A stretch of 36,863 bases of DNA from an uncultured Planctomycetaceae bacterium (GCA_903951635.1 CAJBCV010000523.1:1-36863), one strand, 5' to 3'; counted from the first letter of the stretch, positions 17,319 to 26,646 are shown. Translations and numbers: made by a program. Notes: generated by a model from the letters alone, not told the origin.

Positions 17319-18419
17319 GGCCGAGGCCGGCGGCGGGGATTCGTCGTCGGCCGGCTCTTGTTCGGGAGCGGCGGCGCGCGTGAGCCGGTCGTGGATGGCT
17401 TGCCAGTCATCCCGGGCCGGTGGCTCGTCGACGATGATCCAATCGAGCGACCGCTTGTCGACCGCATGGAGCACCGCATAGAGCATTGCCGCGTGGGGGG
17501 CGGGATCGTCCGGCATTGGCACGACGACCACCTCGGCGCTCGTGGCGATCCGTCGTGTCCGTGCGTCGGCGGCCCGGGTCGTCAGCCAGCCGACCCGCTT
17601 CCCGGCGCGGAGGAGCTCACTGACGCGCTCGGCTGAGCGCGGGGAGATCTCCAGCGGCGTCCGCGGCGCGTAGTGCCGCGCGGCCTGGCCAGGGGAGCGG
17701 GCGGGGGACGCGGCGTCGGGGGTGGCATCGGACGTGGGGGCGATCGAATCCCCGAGGGCCGCGGCAAGCGCAGCGGCGGAGAAAGGCCCGGGGCGGAGGA
17801 TCGCCGGCGGCGACACCGTGCAATCGACGACGGTCGATTCGATGCCCCGGCCGCACGGGCCGGCGTCGAGGATCAGGTCGACCTTCGCTCCGAGGCTCTC
17901 GAGGACGTGGGCGGCCGTTGTCGGCGAGAGGCGGAGCGAACGGTTGGCACTCGGCGCCGCCAGTGGTTCACCGAGTCGGGCGATGAGTTCGCGGGCGACC
18001 GGTTGATCGGGGCAACGCAGGGCCACGGTCGGCCCGCCGGCGGTGACGGTGTCGGGGACGTGGCTGGCCTTGGGAACGACGACGGTCACCGGGCCGGGCC
18101 AACAGGCGCGGGCGATCCGCTCGGCAGCCACGGGCCAGTCCGAGGCGAGGCCCCGTGCCATTTCGACACTGTCGACATGGACGATGAGCGGATTGGTCGA
18201 CGACCTTCCCTTGGCGATGAAGATCCGCTCGACGCTGCTCTCGGAGAGTGCCAGGCCCGCCAGCCCGTAGACCGTCTCGGTCGGAATCGCGACGAGCCCT
18301 CCGGCGCGGAGCACGGCGGCAGCGCGGTCGATCGCGGCGTCGGTCTCGGCCGGAGGCGTAGCGGTTCCGTCGGGCCAGCGGACGGAGAGCGTGTCGGGGA
18401 GGGCGTGGTCCATCGGCAT
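17316..18419 (-). CDS. L-threonylcarbamoyladenylate synthase (Sua5/TsaC)
   Basis: Enzyme that makes threonylcarbamoyl-AMP from threonine, bicarbonate and ATP for the t6A37 modification of ANN-decoding tRNAs. The YrdC-like domain fills residues 25-225, with [12 protein letters not shown], the binding-site stretch [12 protein letters not shown], and [12 protein letters not shown] Sua5-type C-terminal extension follows, joined by the family linker [16 protein letters not shown]. At 367 aa it is a full Sua5 rather than a short TsaC. The ATG at 18419 has GGAG six bases upstream. The partners TsaB, TsaD and TsaE are not in the window. Because both family names are in use I leave the symbol empty. 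Confidence 0.93.
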   Translation of the reverse strand: MPMDHALPDTLSVRWPDGTATPPAETDAAIDRAAAVLRAGGLVAIPTETVYGLAGLALSESSVERIFIAKGRSSTNPLIVHVDSVEMARGLASDWPVAAERIARACWPGPVTVVVPKASHVPDTVTAGGPTVALRCPDQPVARELIARLGEPLAAPSANRSLRLSPTTAAHVLESLGAKVDLILDAGPCGRGIESTVVDCTVSPPAILRPGPFSAAALAAALGDSIAPTSDATPDAASPARSPGQAARHYAPRTPLEISPRSAERVSELLRAGKRVGWLTTRAADARTRRIATSAEVVVVPMPDDPAPHAAMLYAVLHAVDKRSLDWIIVDEPPARDDWQAIHDRLTRAAAPEQEPADDESPPPASA

Positions 18420-18660
18420 GTCGTCGCTCCGCGGTCAGGGAGGATCGCCGCGGTGGAGCGCGGCGAATCCGGTGTTGTTGTCGAGCCGTCGGGGAGGCTG
18501 TGTCAATCGGCGGCCACGGCGGGCGATCAGGGGAGCCCGCCCCGCTCCAACCGGCCCGGCGCAGGGGCTCCGTTGCAAGGCCCGGGACGGCAACGGAAGA
18601 TGGTCCGCTTCCGAGTCGGGCACTCCCCCTTCCCCTGCCTCGTCCGTGGAGGTTTTTCCC

Positions 18661-19203
18661 TTGGCCACCCCCCGTCCCACGCCGGCGTCCCCCGCCGATC
18701 GCTCCGCGAAGCCGCTGGTCGGGATCGTGATGGGGAGCCGCTCCGACTGGGCGACGCTCGAGCGGGCCTCTCAGGTGTTGACGCAGTTCGGTGTCGCGCA
18801 CGAGTGCGAGATCGTCTCGGCCCACCGCACTCCGGGCAAACTCGCCGACTACGCCGCCAGTGCCGCCGCCCGGGGACTGCGGTTGATCATCGCCGGGGCC
18901 GGGGGGGCCGCCCATCTTCCCGGCATGATGGCGGCCCAGACGTCACTCCCCGTGTTTGGCGTGCCGGTCGAGTCGGCGATGCTCCGCGGGGTCGATTCGC
19001 TCCTCTCGATCGTGCAGATGCCGGCCGGGATTCCGGTGGGCACGCTCGCGATCGGGCCAGCCGGGGCCACGAATGCGGCGCTTCTGGCGGTGGCCGTGCT
19101 CGCCCTCCACGACGATCGCCTCGCCGAAGCGCTGCGGGAATACCGCGAAGCCCAGACGGCGCGAGTGCTCGCCGACGACCTCGCTAGCCCCAGCCAAGGG
19201 TGA
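18661..19203 (+). CDS. purE: N5-carboxyaminoimidazole ribonucleotide mutase PurE
   Basis: Catalyses the conversion of N5-CAIR to CAIR in purine synthesis. The start is a TTG at 18661, supported by GGAGG with an 8-base spacing; no ATG lies nearby in frame before the conserved region. The 180-aa protein shows the class I PurE motifs in order: [33 protein letters not shown] (with the catalytic His), [17 protein letters not shown] and [17 protein letters not shown]. Its stop overlaps the purK start (GTGA at 19200-19203), so the two are translated together, as is common for this pair. The 18420-18660 gap upstream shows no clear promoter. Confidence 0.97.
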   Translation: MATPRPTPASPADRSAKPLVGIVMGSRSDWATLERASQVLTQFGVAHECEIVSAHRTPGKLADYAASAAARGLRLIIAGAGGAAHLPGMMAAQTSLPVFGVPVESAMLRGVDSLLSIVQMPAGIPVGTLAIGPAGATNAALLAVAVLALHDDRLAEALREYREAQTARVLADDLASPSQG

Positions 19204-20390
19204 GTCGCGTGAGCCATTCAAGCCTTCCGCCTCCTGACGCCGGTCGCCCTCCCGTTCTCCCCGGGGCCACGCTCGGGGTGCTCGGCGGCGGCCAGCTCGG
19301 CGCCATGTTCGCCTCCGCCGCCCGGCGGATGGGCTACCGGGTCGAGGCGGTCGTCGACCATGCCGACTGCCCCGCCGCCCGGCACTGCGACCGGGTCCAC
19401 GTCGGGCTCCTCGACGATCCTGCCCGATTGGTGGAACTCGGGAAGAGGTTTGCGGCGGTGACGTACGAGTTCGAGAACGTGCCGGTGTCCGCGGCCCGGG
19501 CCCTCGACGGAGTCGTCCCTGTCCGGCCGGGGCCCGAGGTCCTCTTCACCACGCAGGATCGGGGGCGGGAGAAGGCGTTTCTCGTCGCCCACGGCATCCC
19601 CTGTGCGCCGCATGCGTTCGCCCGTTCGCGCGACGATCTCGCCGCTGCCGTCGCGAGGATTGGATTCCCGGCCGTCCTCAAGACCTGTGCTTCCGGCTAC
19701 GACGGCAAGGGACAGCGGCGCATCGACAGCCCGGTGGAGATCGATGCCGCCTGGGATGGGCTCGGTCCGACGGAACTGGTGCTCGAGGGGTGGGTACCGT
19801 TTGCCGGCGAGATCTCGGTCGTCGCCGCCCGCAGCCTCCGCGGGGAGACGTGCACCTGGGAGCCCTCCCTCAACCACCATCGCCACCACATCCTCGATGG
19901 CTCGCTCGTTCCCTCGGGCCTCCCCTCCGCCACCGTCGACGGCGCGCGGCGGATGGCCGAGAAGATCCTCGTAGCGCTCGACGTCGTCGGCGTTGCGTGC
20001 GTCGAGTTTTTCGTCACGGCCGACGGGGGGCTGCTCGTCAACGAGATCGCCCCGCGGCCCCACAATTCCGGCCATCTCACGATCGAAGCAGCGACGACGA
20101 GCCAGTTCGAGCAGCAGGTGCGGGCCGTGTGCGGCCTGCCGCTCGGCTCGACCAAGCTCCGGTCCCCGGCGGCGATGGTGAACCTCCTCGGCGACTGCTG
20201 GGAATTGGGGGAGCCGGACTGGAACGCGGCCCTGGCGGTGGAGGGGGTGAGCCTCCACCTCTACGGCAAATCGGCCCCTCGGCCGGGGCGGAAGATGGGG
20301 CACCTGACGGCCATCGCCGCGAGCGTTGCCGCAGCCGAGGCAGCCGCACGAATGGCGCGACGGGCCCTCGCCCGGGGCGCCGTGGGGTGA
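19200..20390 (+). CDS. purK: N5-carboxyaminoimidazole ribonucleotide synthase PurK
   Basis: ATP-grasp enzyme that carboxylates aminoimidazole ribonucleotide to N5-CAIR, the substrate of PurE. Its 396 aa include the N-terminal pre-ATP-grasp motif [20 protein letters not shown], the FENVP motif in [16 protein letters not shown], the ATP-binding loop [17 protein letters not shown], the metal site [18 protein letters not shown], and the C-terminal AMVNLLGD. The GTG at 19200 overlaps the purE stop; a second GTG at 19209 is also possible. It ends 15 bases before the stop of the converging glycosyltransferase gene. Confidence 0.97.
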   Translation: MSRVSHSSLPPPDAGRPPVLPGATLGVLGGGQLGAMFASAARRMGYRVEAVVDHADCPAARHCDRVHVGLLDDPARLVELGKRFAAVTYEFENVPVSAARALDGVVPVRPGPEVLFTTQDRGREKAFLVAHGIPCAPHAFARSRDDLAAAVARIGFPAVLKTCASGYDGKGQRRIDSPVEIDAAWDGLGPTELVLEGWVPFAGEISVVAARSLRGETCTWEPSLNHHRHHILDGSLVPSGLPSATVDGARRMAEKILVALDVVGVACVEFFVTADGGLLVNEIAPRPHNSGHLTIEAATTSQFEQQVRAVCGLPLGSTKLRSPAAMVNLLGDCWELGEPDWNAALAVEGVSLHLYGKSAPRPGRKMGHLTAIAASVAAAEAAARMARRALARGAVG

Positions 20391-20405
20391 GTGGCCGGCA
20401 GTCCG

Positions 20406-21551
20406 CTACTGGGGTGAGAGTGTCCGTCCCCGCCAGCTCGTCTGCAGGCCGAGCGTCCGGCGGATCAGGGCGACCCACTGGATGCCGAGGAACACCGCCA
20501 CGCCGAACGGATGGGCCAGGGCGCTTGTGAGGCTGTGGCCGAAGCGGTTCACGGCGAGCAGTCGCGGGAGCCAGGCGGCGAAGGCGGCAGCGAGCGTCGC
20601 AGCCACTCCCCAGGCAGGCCAGCCCTTCCATCCGCCGGCGAGGCCGGAGCCGAGGAGGATCACCGGGAGGATCTCCCCTCCGACGAGGAGCAGCGTGAAG
20701 GGGAGGATGCTCCCCGGCGCCGCGATCCCCTCGGTGGCGTTCTTCCCGAGGCCACGGAGGACCTCCCGGTTCGTGCCGTACATCCGACAGCGGGCGATGT
20801 CTCCGGCATCGAACAGATCGGTCGAGAGACCTGCCGCCCGGTAGGCCCGGGGGAGCTTGATCCCGTCGTGGAGGGAGGCCTTGATGGCGGCATGGCCCCC
20901 GCAGCGCCGATAGGCCTCCCGGCGGGTGACAAACAGTTGGCCGCAGCCGGCTGCGAGTCCGGGGCGGTTGTCGCTGCGAGCAATCGCCAGCGGGAGATAG
21001 CCCAGGAGCACGAAGTGGATGAGCGGGAGGAGGAGCCAGTCGAGGAAGCAGCTGGTCTCCTGACGGGGAAAGCCGCTGGCCAGATCGACTCCCCGCGCGT
21101 CGAGGAAGGCCACGGTGCGCGCTACGGCGTCGGGCTCGAGGGCGACGTCGGCGTCGAGGAAGAGGAGGATGTCGTGGCGGGCCGCCTGGGCGAGTTGAAA
21201 GCAGGCGTGCTGTTTGCCGCACCATCCGGACGGGAGTGGCTGGCCACGGACGAGGCGGACCCGCGGATCGGCGGCGGCCAGATCGGTGATGATCCGTGCG
21301 GTGTCATCGCGGCTGTCATCGTCGAGGACGACCAACTCGAGGTCGACATCGCGGCTGGCGAGGACGGCGGCGGCGAGCCTGCCGATAACCCGTGCCTCGT
21401 CGCGGGCCGGGACGAGCACCGACACCCCAGGGACAGGGCCGCCGGGGGCCGGCCGAGGCGAGCGGGTGAAGAAGCGGACGTTGGCGAGCGTCAGCCCGGC
21501 CGGGAGCGCGGCGAGGGCGAGCGCCGGCAACGCCAACCATGAAGCGATCAT
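20406..21551 (-). CDS. Family 2 glycosyltransferase, carotenoid-type (CrtQ-like)
   Basis: Membrane-bound GT2 glycosyltransferase, 381 aa. An N-terminal hydrophobic segment (ASWLALPALALAALPAGLTL) precedes the GT-A domain with VSVLVPARDEARVIGRL, the nucleotide-sugar Asp pair VVLDDDSRDDT and the DxD in LFLDADVALEPDA. The stretch LPSGWCGKQHACFQLA is typical of the carotenoid/hopanoid-associated GT2 branch. Three more hydrophobic segments follow in the C-terminal part. It is the last gene of a four-gene minus-strand carotenoid cluster and overlaps the acyltransferase stop by four bases (ATGA, 21548-21551). By analogy with CrtQ of staphyloxanthin synthesis it would add a sugar to a carotenoid acid. 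That substrate is inferred from context. Confidence 0.85.
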   Translation of the reverse strand: MIASWLALPALALAALPAGLTLANVRFFTRSPRPAPGGPVPGVSVLVPARDEARVIGRLAAAVLASRDVDLELVVLDDDSRDDTARIITDLAAADPRVRLVRGQPLPSGWCGKQHACFQLAQAARHDILLFLDADVALEPDAVARTVAFLDARGVDLASGFPRQETSCFLDWLLLPLIHFVLLGYLPLAIARSDNRPGLAAGCGQLFVTRREAYRRCGGHAAIKASLHDGIKLPRAYRAAGLSTDLFDAGDIARCRMYGTNREVLRGLGKNATEGIAAPGSILPFTLLLVGGEILPVILLGSGLAGGWKGWPAWGVAATLAAAFAAWLPRLLAVNRFGHSLTSALAHPFGVAVFLGIQWVALIRRTLGLQTSWRGRTLSPQ

Positions 21552-22402
21552 CGTCGCGGCTCCGAAGCAGGTGGCGAAGCGCCGCTGTGCGAGGGATCGA
21601 ACCGCTCTCCCTTCAGCCAGGCGCGGCAGCGGCGGCTGAGATCGTAGACACCCCCCACGCCGACATGCCCGGCCAGGAGCGTGCGGAACGGCGCCGGGTC
21701 GCGGCGTCTGGCGGCGTGGGCCAAACGATCCTGGGTCGCTTCGAGTCGTGTCGCCAGAACGGCATTCCAGGCATGGGCGTCGAGGCCGCTCTCCGGGCCC
21801 ATTGGCATCGGGTCACCGAAGGCCACGAGCGCCTCCGGCAGCCGCTCGTTCCAGAACGGATACTCGACCGCCATCGGCACGATCACGCCCCGTTCGTTCC
21901 CGAGGGCGGCGTGCCCGACCCCCGGCTTGATGACCATCGGGCGCTGGCGTGGGTCGGCGAACTCACCCTGCGCCGTCACCCAGAAGATGACGTCCAAACG
22001 CCGGCCGGCCGCGCGGGCGATCCGCAGGAAGCGGGCAGCGCCACGGCGCGTCCCGGGCTCGATGCCGACCAGCCCGATCCGTTCGAGGAACCGGTATTTA
22101 CCCAGCGCCGCTGCGTCGATCGGCCCATAGTTGAGCCGGTCGGGCCACAGTTCCTGGGCCACGGTGAAGAACACGAGGGGATCCCACCAGCCGGGGTGGT
22201 TGGTGTAGAGGATCACCGGTTGCCCGGCGAGGTCGGGAGCGTCGGGCGTTTCGCCGACGCCGCGGAGCAACCGCAGGGCGTGGAAGTGGCGGCGCATCGA
22301 ACGACGGACGTAGACCATGAACCAATGGTGGAGCACCCTCGAGAACGGAGGCAGTTGCTCTCGGCCATCGTGGTCACGGGGGGCCGTGGCGTCGCTGTTC
22401 AC
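21548..22402 (-). CDS. PlsC-type acyltransferase, carotenoid cluster (CrtO-like role)
   Basis: Predicted glycerophosphate-type acyltransferase, 284 aa. The catalytic HxxxxD is present as NHPGWWDP near residue 70, followed by an acceptor-site region FWVTAQGEFADPRQRP in place of the usual EGTR motif. A start GTG at 22402 follows GGAG. It lies 19 bases after the upstream oxidoreductase stop and overlaps the downstream glycosyltransferase by ATGA, so it belongs firmly to the carotenoid cluster. In S. aureus the acyltransferase CrtO esterifies the sugar of the glycosylated carotenoid; a similar role here is inferred from context. General phospholipid acylation is an alternative. Confidence 0.82.
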   Translation of the reverse strand: MNSDATAPRDHDGREQLPPFSRVLHHWFMVYVRRSMRRHFHALRLLRGVGETPDAPDLAGQPVILYTNHPGWWDPLVFFTVAQELWPDRLNYGPIDAAALGKYRFLERIGLVGIEPGTRRGAARFLRIARAAGRRLDVIFWVTAQGEFADPRQRPMVIKPGVGHAALGNERGVIVPMAVEYPFWNERLPEALVAFGDPMPMGPESGLDAHAWNAVLATRLEATQDRLAHAARRRDPAPFRTLLAGHVGVGGVYDLSRRCRAWLKGERFDPSHSGASPPASEPRR

Positions 22403-22421
22403 GGGTGACTCCGGGCGCCGG

Positions 22422-23987
22422 TCAGACCGCGCAGGAGGCCGGCGACGACACCGGGCCGGTCGGCTCGATGAGGCGATCCTTGTCGACGGTGTCGGCCGCG
22501 ATCCAGCCCGACATCATCACCATCGGCATCCCGGGCCCCGGGTGAGCGGAGCCCCCCGCCATGTAGAGGCCTTCGATGTCGGGGGAGCGATTCGAGGGCT
22601 TGAAGGCCCCGAGAAACTTTCCGTGGCTCGCCAAGCCGTAGATCGCGCCGTCGAGAACATGGTAGCGGTCGTTGATGTCCTGCGGGGTGAGGAAGCGTTC
22701 GACGACGATGTGCTTCTCGAGGTCCTCGAGCCCGGCGGTGGTGACGAGTTTCTCGATGATCCGCTTCCGGTAGGGGGCGAACATCTTCGACCAGTCGTGG
22801 TGGGGGCGGAGATACGGCGTGTGCACGAGCACATAGAGGGCCTCCCCTCCGGGCGGCGCCACTTCCGGTTCGGTGACCGCCGGGGCGCAGAGATAGCAGG
22901 TCGGATCGGGCGCGGGCTCCCCCTTGCGGTAGATGAAGTCGAACTCCTCGTGCGGGTCGGCCGAGAAGACGAAGTTGTGGTGGAGGAGTTGTTCGTACCG
23001 CCGGTCGAGGCCGAGATAGAGGACGACGCCGGAGCAGGCCGGCTCGTACTTCCGTCGGCCGAGGAACTTCGCGGCCGGGGCGCCGTCGACGAGTTCGCGG
23101 TGGGTGCGGACACTGTCGGAGTTGCTCACCACCACGGCCGCCGGGATCGTCTCCCCCTGCTCCGTGACGACGCCGCGAACCTTCCCCTTCTCGACGAGGA
23201 TCCGGCTGATGGCGGTGCGGGTGCGGATTTCGACGCCCAGATCGACCGCGAGGGTGGCCAGCGCCCTCGGCACGGCGCCGGTTCCTCCGCGTGGATACCA
23301 GACGCCGTCGCGGGACTGCATGTTGGCGATCCCGCAGAGGACCGCCGGCGACGACTCGGGGCAGCTCCCGACGTATTGCGTGAAGTGATCGAACATCTGC
23401 GCCGCGCGGGCGTCGGGCACGTGGGCCCGGACGGTGCCGGCGACACTGTGCCCCGGGCGCATCCCCATGACTTCACGGAGCATGCCGAAGTTGAAGCTCC
23501 GCCGCGGGTCGAACATGTCGGAAAGCCCGCCGACCGGCCGCCAGAAGAAGTATTCGTCGGAGATGCGGTGGAGCCGTTTCGAGAGTTCCATGAAGCGCCC
23601 ATACCCCTCCCCCGCCCCGCTCCCCGGAGCGTGGCGGTCGAGCGTCGCCTGCATCTGCGGCACATCGGCGCAGAGGTCGAGCGTCGAGCCATCGGTGAAG
23701 AAGCTCCGCCACTGTGGGTCGAGCCGAACGAGGTCAAGCGCCTGATCGAGGTCCCGCCCGGCCTCGGCGAAGATCCGGCGGAGGACCCCCGGGATCGTGA
23801 GGATGGTCGGCCCCATGTCGAAGCGGTAGCCCTGCTCCGAGAGGATCGCGGCCTTCCCGCCGACCCACGGATTCTTGTCGCACAGGGTCACCGCGTACCC
23901 GCGGGCCGCCAGGGTGCAGGCGGCGGCCAAGCCACCGAGGCCTGCCCCGATCACCACCACCCGATTCTGTTCCTTGACGGTTTGCAT
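22422..23987 (-). CDS. CrtI/CrtN/CrtP-family carotenoid FAD oxidoreductase
   Basis: FAD-dependent desaturase or oxidase of the phytoene desaturase family, 521 aa. The N-terminal dinucleotide-binding motif is VVVIGAGLGGLAAACTLAARG, followed by NPWVGGKAAILSEQGYRFDMGPT, which is the family signature. The C-terminal FAD-binding motif is in GLYMAGGSAHPGPGMPMVM. The ATG at 23987 is chosen because GAGGAAGGG lies just upstream; the frame opens at 24302, but the extra part is the tandem-repeat region. It heads the unit with the acyltransferase and glycosyltransferase. It could be the CrtN-type desaturase or the CrtP-type oxidase of a C30 carotenoid route; motifs alone do not decide. Confidence 0.88.
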   Translation of the reverse strand: MQTVKEQNRVVVIGAGLGGLAAACTLAARGYAVTLCDKNPWVGGKAAILSEQGYRFDMGPTILTIPGVLRRIFAEAGRDLDQALDLVRLDPQWRSFFTDGSTLDLCADVPQMQATLDRHAPGSGAGEGYGRFMELSKRLHRISDEYFFWRPVGGLSDMFDPRRSFNFGMLREVMGMRPGHSVAGTVRAHVPDARAAQMFDHFTQYVGSCPESSPAVLCGIANMQSRDGVWYPRGGTGAVPRALATLAVDLGVEIRTRTAISRILVEKGKVRGVVTEQGETIPAAVVVSNSDSVRTHRELVDGAPAAKFLGRRKYEPACSGVVLYLGLDRRYEQLLHHNFVFSADPHEEFDFIYRKGEPAPDPTCYLCAPAVTEPEVAPPGGEALYVLVHTPYLRPHHDWSKMFAPYRKRIIEKLVTTAGLEDLEKHIVVERFLTPQDINDRYHVLDGAIYGLASHGKFLGAFKPSNRSPDIEGLYMAGGSAHPGPGMPMVMMSGWIAADTVDKDRLIEPTGPVSSPASCAV

Positions 23988-24048
23988 CATCCCTTCCTCG
24001 GCTCGGCTCTCGCCGGCACTTGGCTCGTGTCGGGCTCGGTTTTTTTGA

Positions 24049-24073
24049 GGATATCCGATTGGGGATATCCGAT
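24049..24073. repeat. Two GGATATCCGAT direct repeats
   Basis: GGATATCCGAT occurs at 24049-24059 and 24063-24073, a 14-base period. Each holds the palindrome GGATATCC. They sit about 60 bases upstream of the oxidoreductase start (minus strand), where an operator could lie. Confidence 0.5.
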
Positions 24074-24137
24074 CGGCTGGTGGACGCTTCGGCTGGTGGA
24101 CGCTTCGGCTGGTGGACGCTTCGGCTGGTGGACGCTT
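24074..24137. repeat. Tandem repeat: four copies of a 16-bp unit
   Basis: The unit CGGCTGGTGGACGCTT is repeated four times exactly (24074, 24090, 24106, 24122), followed by a partial fifth. Sixteen is not a multiple of three and the repeat lies in a 277-base intergenic gap, so it is not coding. Confidence 0.9.
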
Positions 24138-24190
24138 CGGCTTGGCGGGCTGTGAATAAAGTAACCCGCCGCTGGATGCGGCGGCCGACA

Positions 24191-24219
24191 CCCCCGGAAA
24201 ACCTCGGCTTTTTCGGGGG
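24191..24219. terminator. Hairpin between the two carotenoid oxidoreductase genes
   Basis: CCCCCGGAAAA and TTTTTCGGGGG pair with one mismatch around a short loop. The hairpin starts about 45 bases after the stop of the upstream oxidoreductase gene (24265, minus strand) and may attenuate or end its transcript. No T run follows. Confidence 0.45.
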
Positions 24220-24264
24220 TATCCAAAGTGGAAAAAGGTCAGGGATGACTTCTTCCACGGAAAA

Positions 24265-25812
24265 CTAGACGGCCGCCGGTGCCCGGGGGCGACCACGGAC
24301 ATCGGTCAGCGGCGACACCGGCGGGAGCCCCTCGAGGCCGAGGTCGTCCAAGAGCAGATCGGTCGTGATCCGGGCAGAGGAGTAGATCACGGGAAGGCCG
24401 CTCCCGGGATGGGTGCCGCCGCCGACGAGATACACCCCCTCGAGATCCTCGAAGCGGTTGTGCGGACGCATGTGGAGCATCTGGCCGAGGTCGTGAGAGA
24501 GGTTGAACGTCGCCCCGCGGTAGATCTCGTAGTCATCCTGCCAGTCGTCCGGCGTGATCATCTTCTCGGAGCGGATCCGCTGGCGGACACCGTGGATCCC
24601 CATCCGCTCGAGTTGGTCGAGGGCCACTTCGCGATAGCGGGGCGCCTCGCGGCGCCAATCGACGTTGGGGTGGCGGTGGGTCACCGGGATCAAGAGATAG
24701 AGCGTGCTGTGGCCGGCCGGGGCGAGGGAAGGATCGGTGACGCAGGCGTTTTGCACATACATCGAGGGATCGGGGCCGAGGGCATGACGCGTCTCGATGT
24801 CGGCGAGGTTGTCGCGGTAGTTCGCCGAGAGGTAGATCGTGTGGTGGGGAACGTCGTAGCTCCCCTCGATGCCGAGGTAGAGCATGAACGTCGAGCAGGA
24901 GAACCGCTTCGAGGCGATCCGCCGGTCGCTCCAGCGGCGCCGGAGTCGGTCGGGCACGAGCCTTGTCATCGAGCGGGCGAAGTCGGCGTTGATGACCGTG
25001 GCGTCGGCCGCGTATTCGGCATGGCTCGTCTTCACGGCGGCGATCCGCTTGCCTTCGAAGCGGAGCGATTCAACCGGCTCGGAGTAGTGGATCTCCACCC
25101 CCATCTCGCGAGCGATCCGTGCCATGGCATCGGAGACGGCCCCGCATCCGCCGATTGGATGGAAGACGCCGTGCTCGTATTCGAGAAAGGAGAGAATGGA
25201 GAACAGGCTGGGGCAGCGGAACGGCGACATGCCCAGGTATTTCGACTGGAACGTGAACGCCAGACGGATCCGCTCGTCGCGGAAGAAGCTACCGAGTTCG
25301 TCGTTCAGGCTTCTCCACGGCTTGAGCAGCGGCATGAGCTTGATCAGATCGGGGTTAGCCAGATCGCGCCAGCTCTCGAACGGCTGTTCCAGAAATGGGG
25401 CGAAGCGGATGAACTTCTCCCGTGTCGCGTTCATGAAGCGGGTGAACGCACCGGCATCGCCCGGTGCCAGTCGGGCGACTTCGGCCTCCATCCTCGCGAT
25501 ATCGGGGGTGGCCAGGAGTTCACCGCCGGCACCGAACACGAGCCGGTACTGCGGATCGAGCCGGACGAGATCGACCTCCCGGCGGAGATCGCGTCCGCAA
25601 GCGGTGAAGATGTCGTCGAGGACCCTCGGGTACAGAAAGAAGGTGGGCCCGAGGTCGAAGCGGTAACCCTCGGGGGTCGCGATCGTACTCGTCCGTCCAC
25701 CCGGGAACGCGAGGCGTTCGAGGATCCGCACCCGGACGCCGGCGGAGGCCAGCAGCATGGCGCAGCCAAGGCCACCCGGTCCTGCCCCAATGATATTGAC
25801 CGTCTTTGCCAT
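24265..25812 (-). CDS. CrtI/CrtN-family carotenoid desaturase
   Basis: Second FAD-dependent desaturase of the phytoene desaturase family, 515 aa. It has VNIIGAGPGGLGCAMLLASAG, then AFPGGRTSTIATPEGYRFDLGPT, an internal conserved block (FTFQSKYLGMSPFRCPSLFS) and the C-terminal FAD motif GVYLVGGGTHPGSGLPVIY. This pattern is close to the CrtN type (dehydrosqualene/squalene desaturase). The ATG at 25812 follows GGTGGG. The frame opens 20 codons earlier without improving the fold. It is separated from the second oxidoreductase gene by a repeat-bearing gap, so the two may be separate transcripts. A TATAGT -10 candidate lies at 25928-25933. Confidence 0.88.
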   Translation of the reverse strand: MAKTVNIIGAGPGGLGCAMLLASAGVRVRILERLAFPGGRTSTIATPEGYRFDLGPTFFLYPRVLDDIFTACGRDLRREVDLVRLDPQYRLVFGAGGELLATPDIARMEAEVARLAPGDAGAFTRFMNATREKFIRFAPFLEQPFESWRDLANPDLIKLMPLLKPWRSLNDELGSFFRDERIRLAFTFQSKYLGMSPFRCPSLFSILSFLEYEHGVFHPIGGCGAVSDAMARIAREMGVEIHYSEPVESLRFEGKRIAAVKTSHAEYAADATVINADFARSMTRLVPDRLRRRWSDRRIASKRFSCSTFMLYLGIEGSYDVPHHTIYLSANYRDNLADIETRHALGPDPSMYVQNACVTDPSLAPAGHSTLYLLIPVTHRHPNVDWRREAPRYREVALDQLERMGIHGVRQRIRSEKMITPDDWQDDYEIYRGATFNLSHDLGQMLHMRPHNRFEDLEGVYLVGGGTHPGSGLPVIYSSARITTDLLLDDLGLEGLPPVSPLTDVRGRPRAPAAV

Positions 25813-25927
25813 CCCACCGTTGTCCGTGACGACCTTGATCGGCCACCCTGCCAGAGGGCAGCGGGCCATCACAGGACACGGCGAAGCGACCGAGTCCGCC
25901 GAGGGCGTCGATCCCTCAGGCGTCGGT

Positions 25928-25933
25928 ACTATA
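25928..25933 (-). promoter_or_regulatory. Putative -10 hexamer TATAGT of the crtN-like gene
   Basis: TATAGT matches five of six -10 consensus bases on the minus strand, about 115 bases upstream of the crtN-like ATG. No obvious -35 is seen. Confidence 0.3.
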
Positions 25934-25995
25934 GCACCGCGGCCGGGCGGGGGCAGATGCGGCGGTGGCGGTCACGGCGGGGCCGGTGTGGAGGG

Positions 25996-26646
25996 TCAGT
26001 AGGCCGGCCAGTACGCGCCGCGCACCGGCCGCAGGCCACCGAACAATCCCCGGCGGTAGAGGGGCACGGCCACGGCGGTGGGAACCACCTGAACCGTCGG
26101 CGTTACCGCCACCGGAGCGAGAACCGTCGTCGGGGCGTAATTGACGGTCGTTGTGGGGGCGTAGTACGACGTCACCGCCACCGGCCCCGACAGCGGGGAA
26201 ATCATTTGGGCGCTCGGGGCGTACCCGACGACGGTCGGTGCGGCTGCGTAGGTCGGAGCACCGGCGTACGAGGGGGCGTAGTAGGCGGTGACGGGACGGG
26301 CGACGGTGGTCATCGCGGGCACGGCGTAGCTGGTAACGGCGACGGAGCTCGAGGGCACGACCGCGGAAAGCGGGGTCGAGATCGCGGCCATCGGGACCCC
26401 CGCAGCAACCGGGGGAGAGAACGCCGACACGGCGGCGTAGTTTCCCGACGGATTGTAGTTGGCGACGTAAGGCCCGGCCGCCGGGGCGAACTCGGTGACG
26501 ACAGGACGGTAGACGATCGTCTGGGCAACGGCGTCGGCAGCCCCGGGGCCCCCCCAGCCGGTGCCGAGCAGACCGGCCAGCGACGCGAGGAGAGCCGCGC
26601 TGAAACGGCCGGAAACCAAGGCTGAAGCGGCGCGGAAGGTGGTCAT
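25996..26646 (-). CDS. Secreted Ala/Pro/Val/Tyr-rich repetitive protein (216 aa)
   Basis: A predicted exported low-complexity protein of unknown function. The start ATG at 26646 gives MTTFRAASALVSGRF followed by a hydrophobic segment (SAALLASLAGLLGTGWGG) and a likely cleavage after ADAVA before QTIVYRP. The mature part is a string of short Ala/Val/Pro/Tyr phrases (YAPSYAGAPTYAAAP, TTTVNYAPTTVLAP, TPTVQVVPTAVAVPLYRR), with no cysteine and few charges. Such composition suggests an extracellular or envelope structural protein. It ends with GLFGGLRPVRGAYWPAY. Its promoter candidate overlaps the palindrome in the gap to the divergent MFS-PlsC gene. Confidence 0.7.
   Translation of the reverse strand: MTTFRAASALVSGRFSAALLASLAGLLGTGWGGPGAADAVAQTIVYRPVVTEFAPAAGPYVANYNPSGNYAAVSAFSPPVAAGVPMAAISTPLSAVVPSSSVAVTSYAVPAMTTVARPVTAYYAPSYAGAPTYAAAPTVVGYAPSAQMISPLSGPVAVTSYYAPTTTVNYAPTTVLAPVAVTPTVQVVPTAVAVPLYRRGLFGGLRPVRGAYWPAY

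Noticed and set aside
22317..24155. Plus-strand open frame of 612 codons
   Set aside because: Antisense to a confident carotenoid oxidoreductase. No protein family is recognisable.
23988..24302. N-terminal extension of the second carotenoid oxidoreductase
   Set aside because: The extra 105 residues are made of the 16-bp tandem repeat and random-looking sequence, while a ribosome binding site and the FAD motif support the start at 23987.
24409..26625. Plus-strand open frame of 738 codons
   Set aside because: Antisense to the crtN-like gene and the secreted repetitive protein gene; Arg/Gly-rich shadow.
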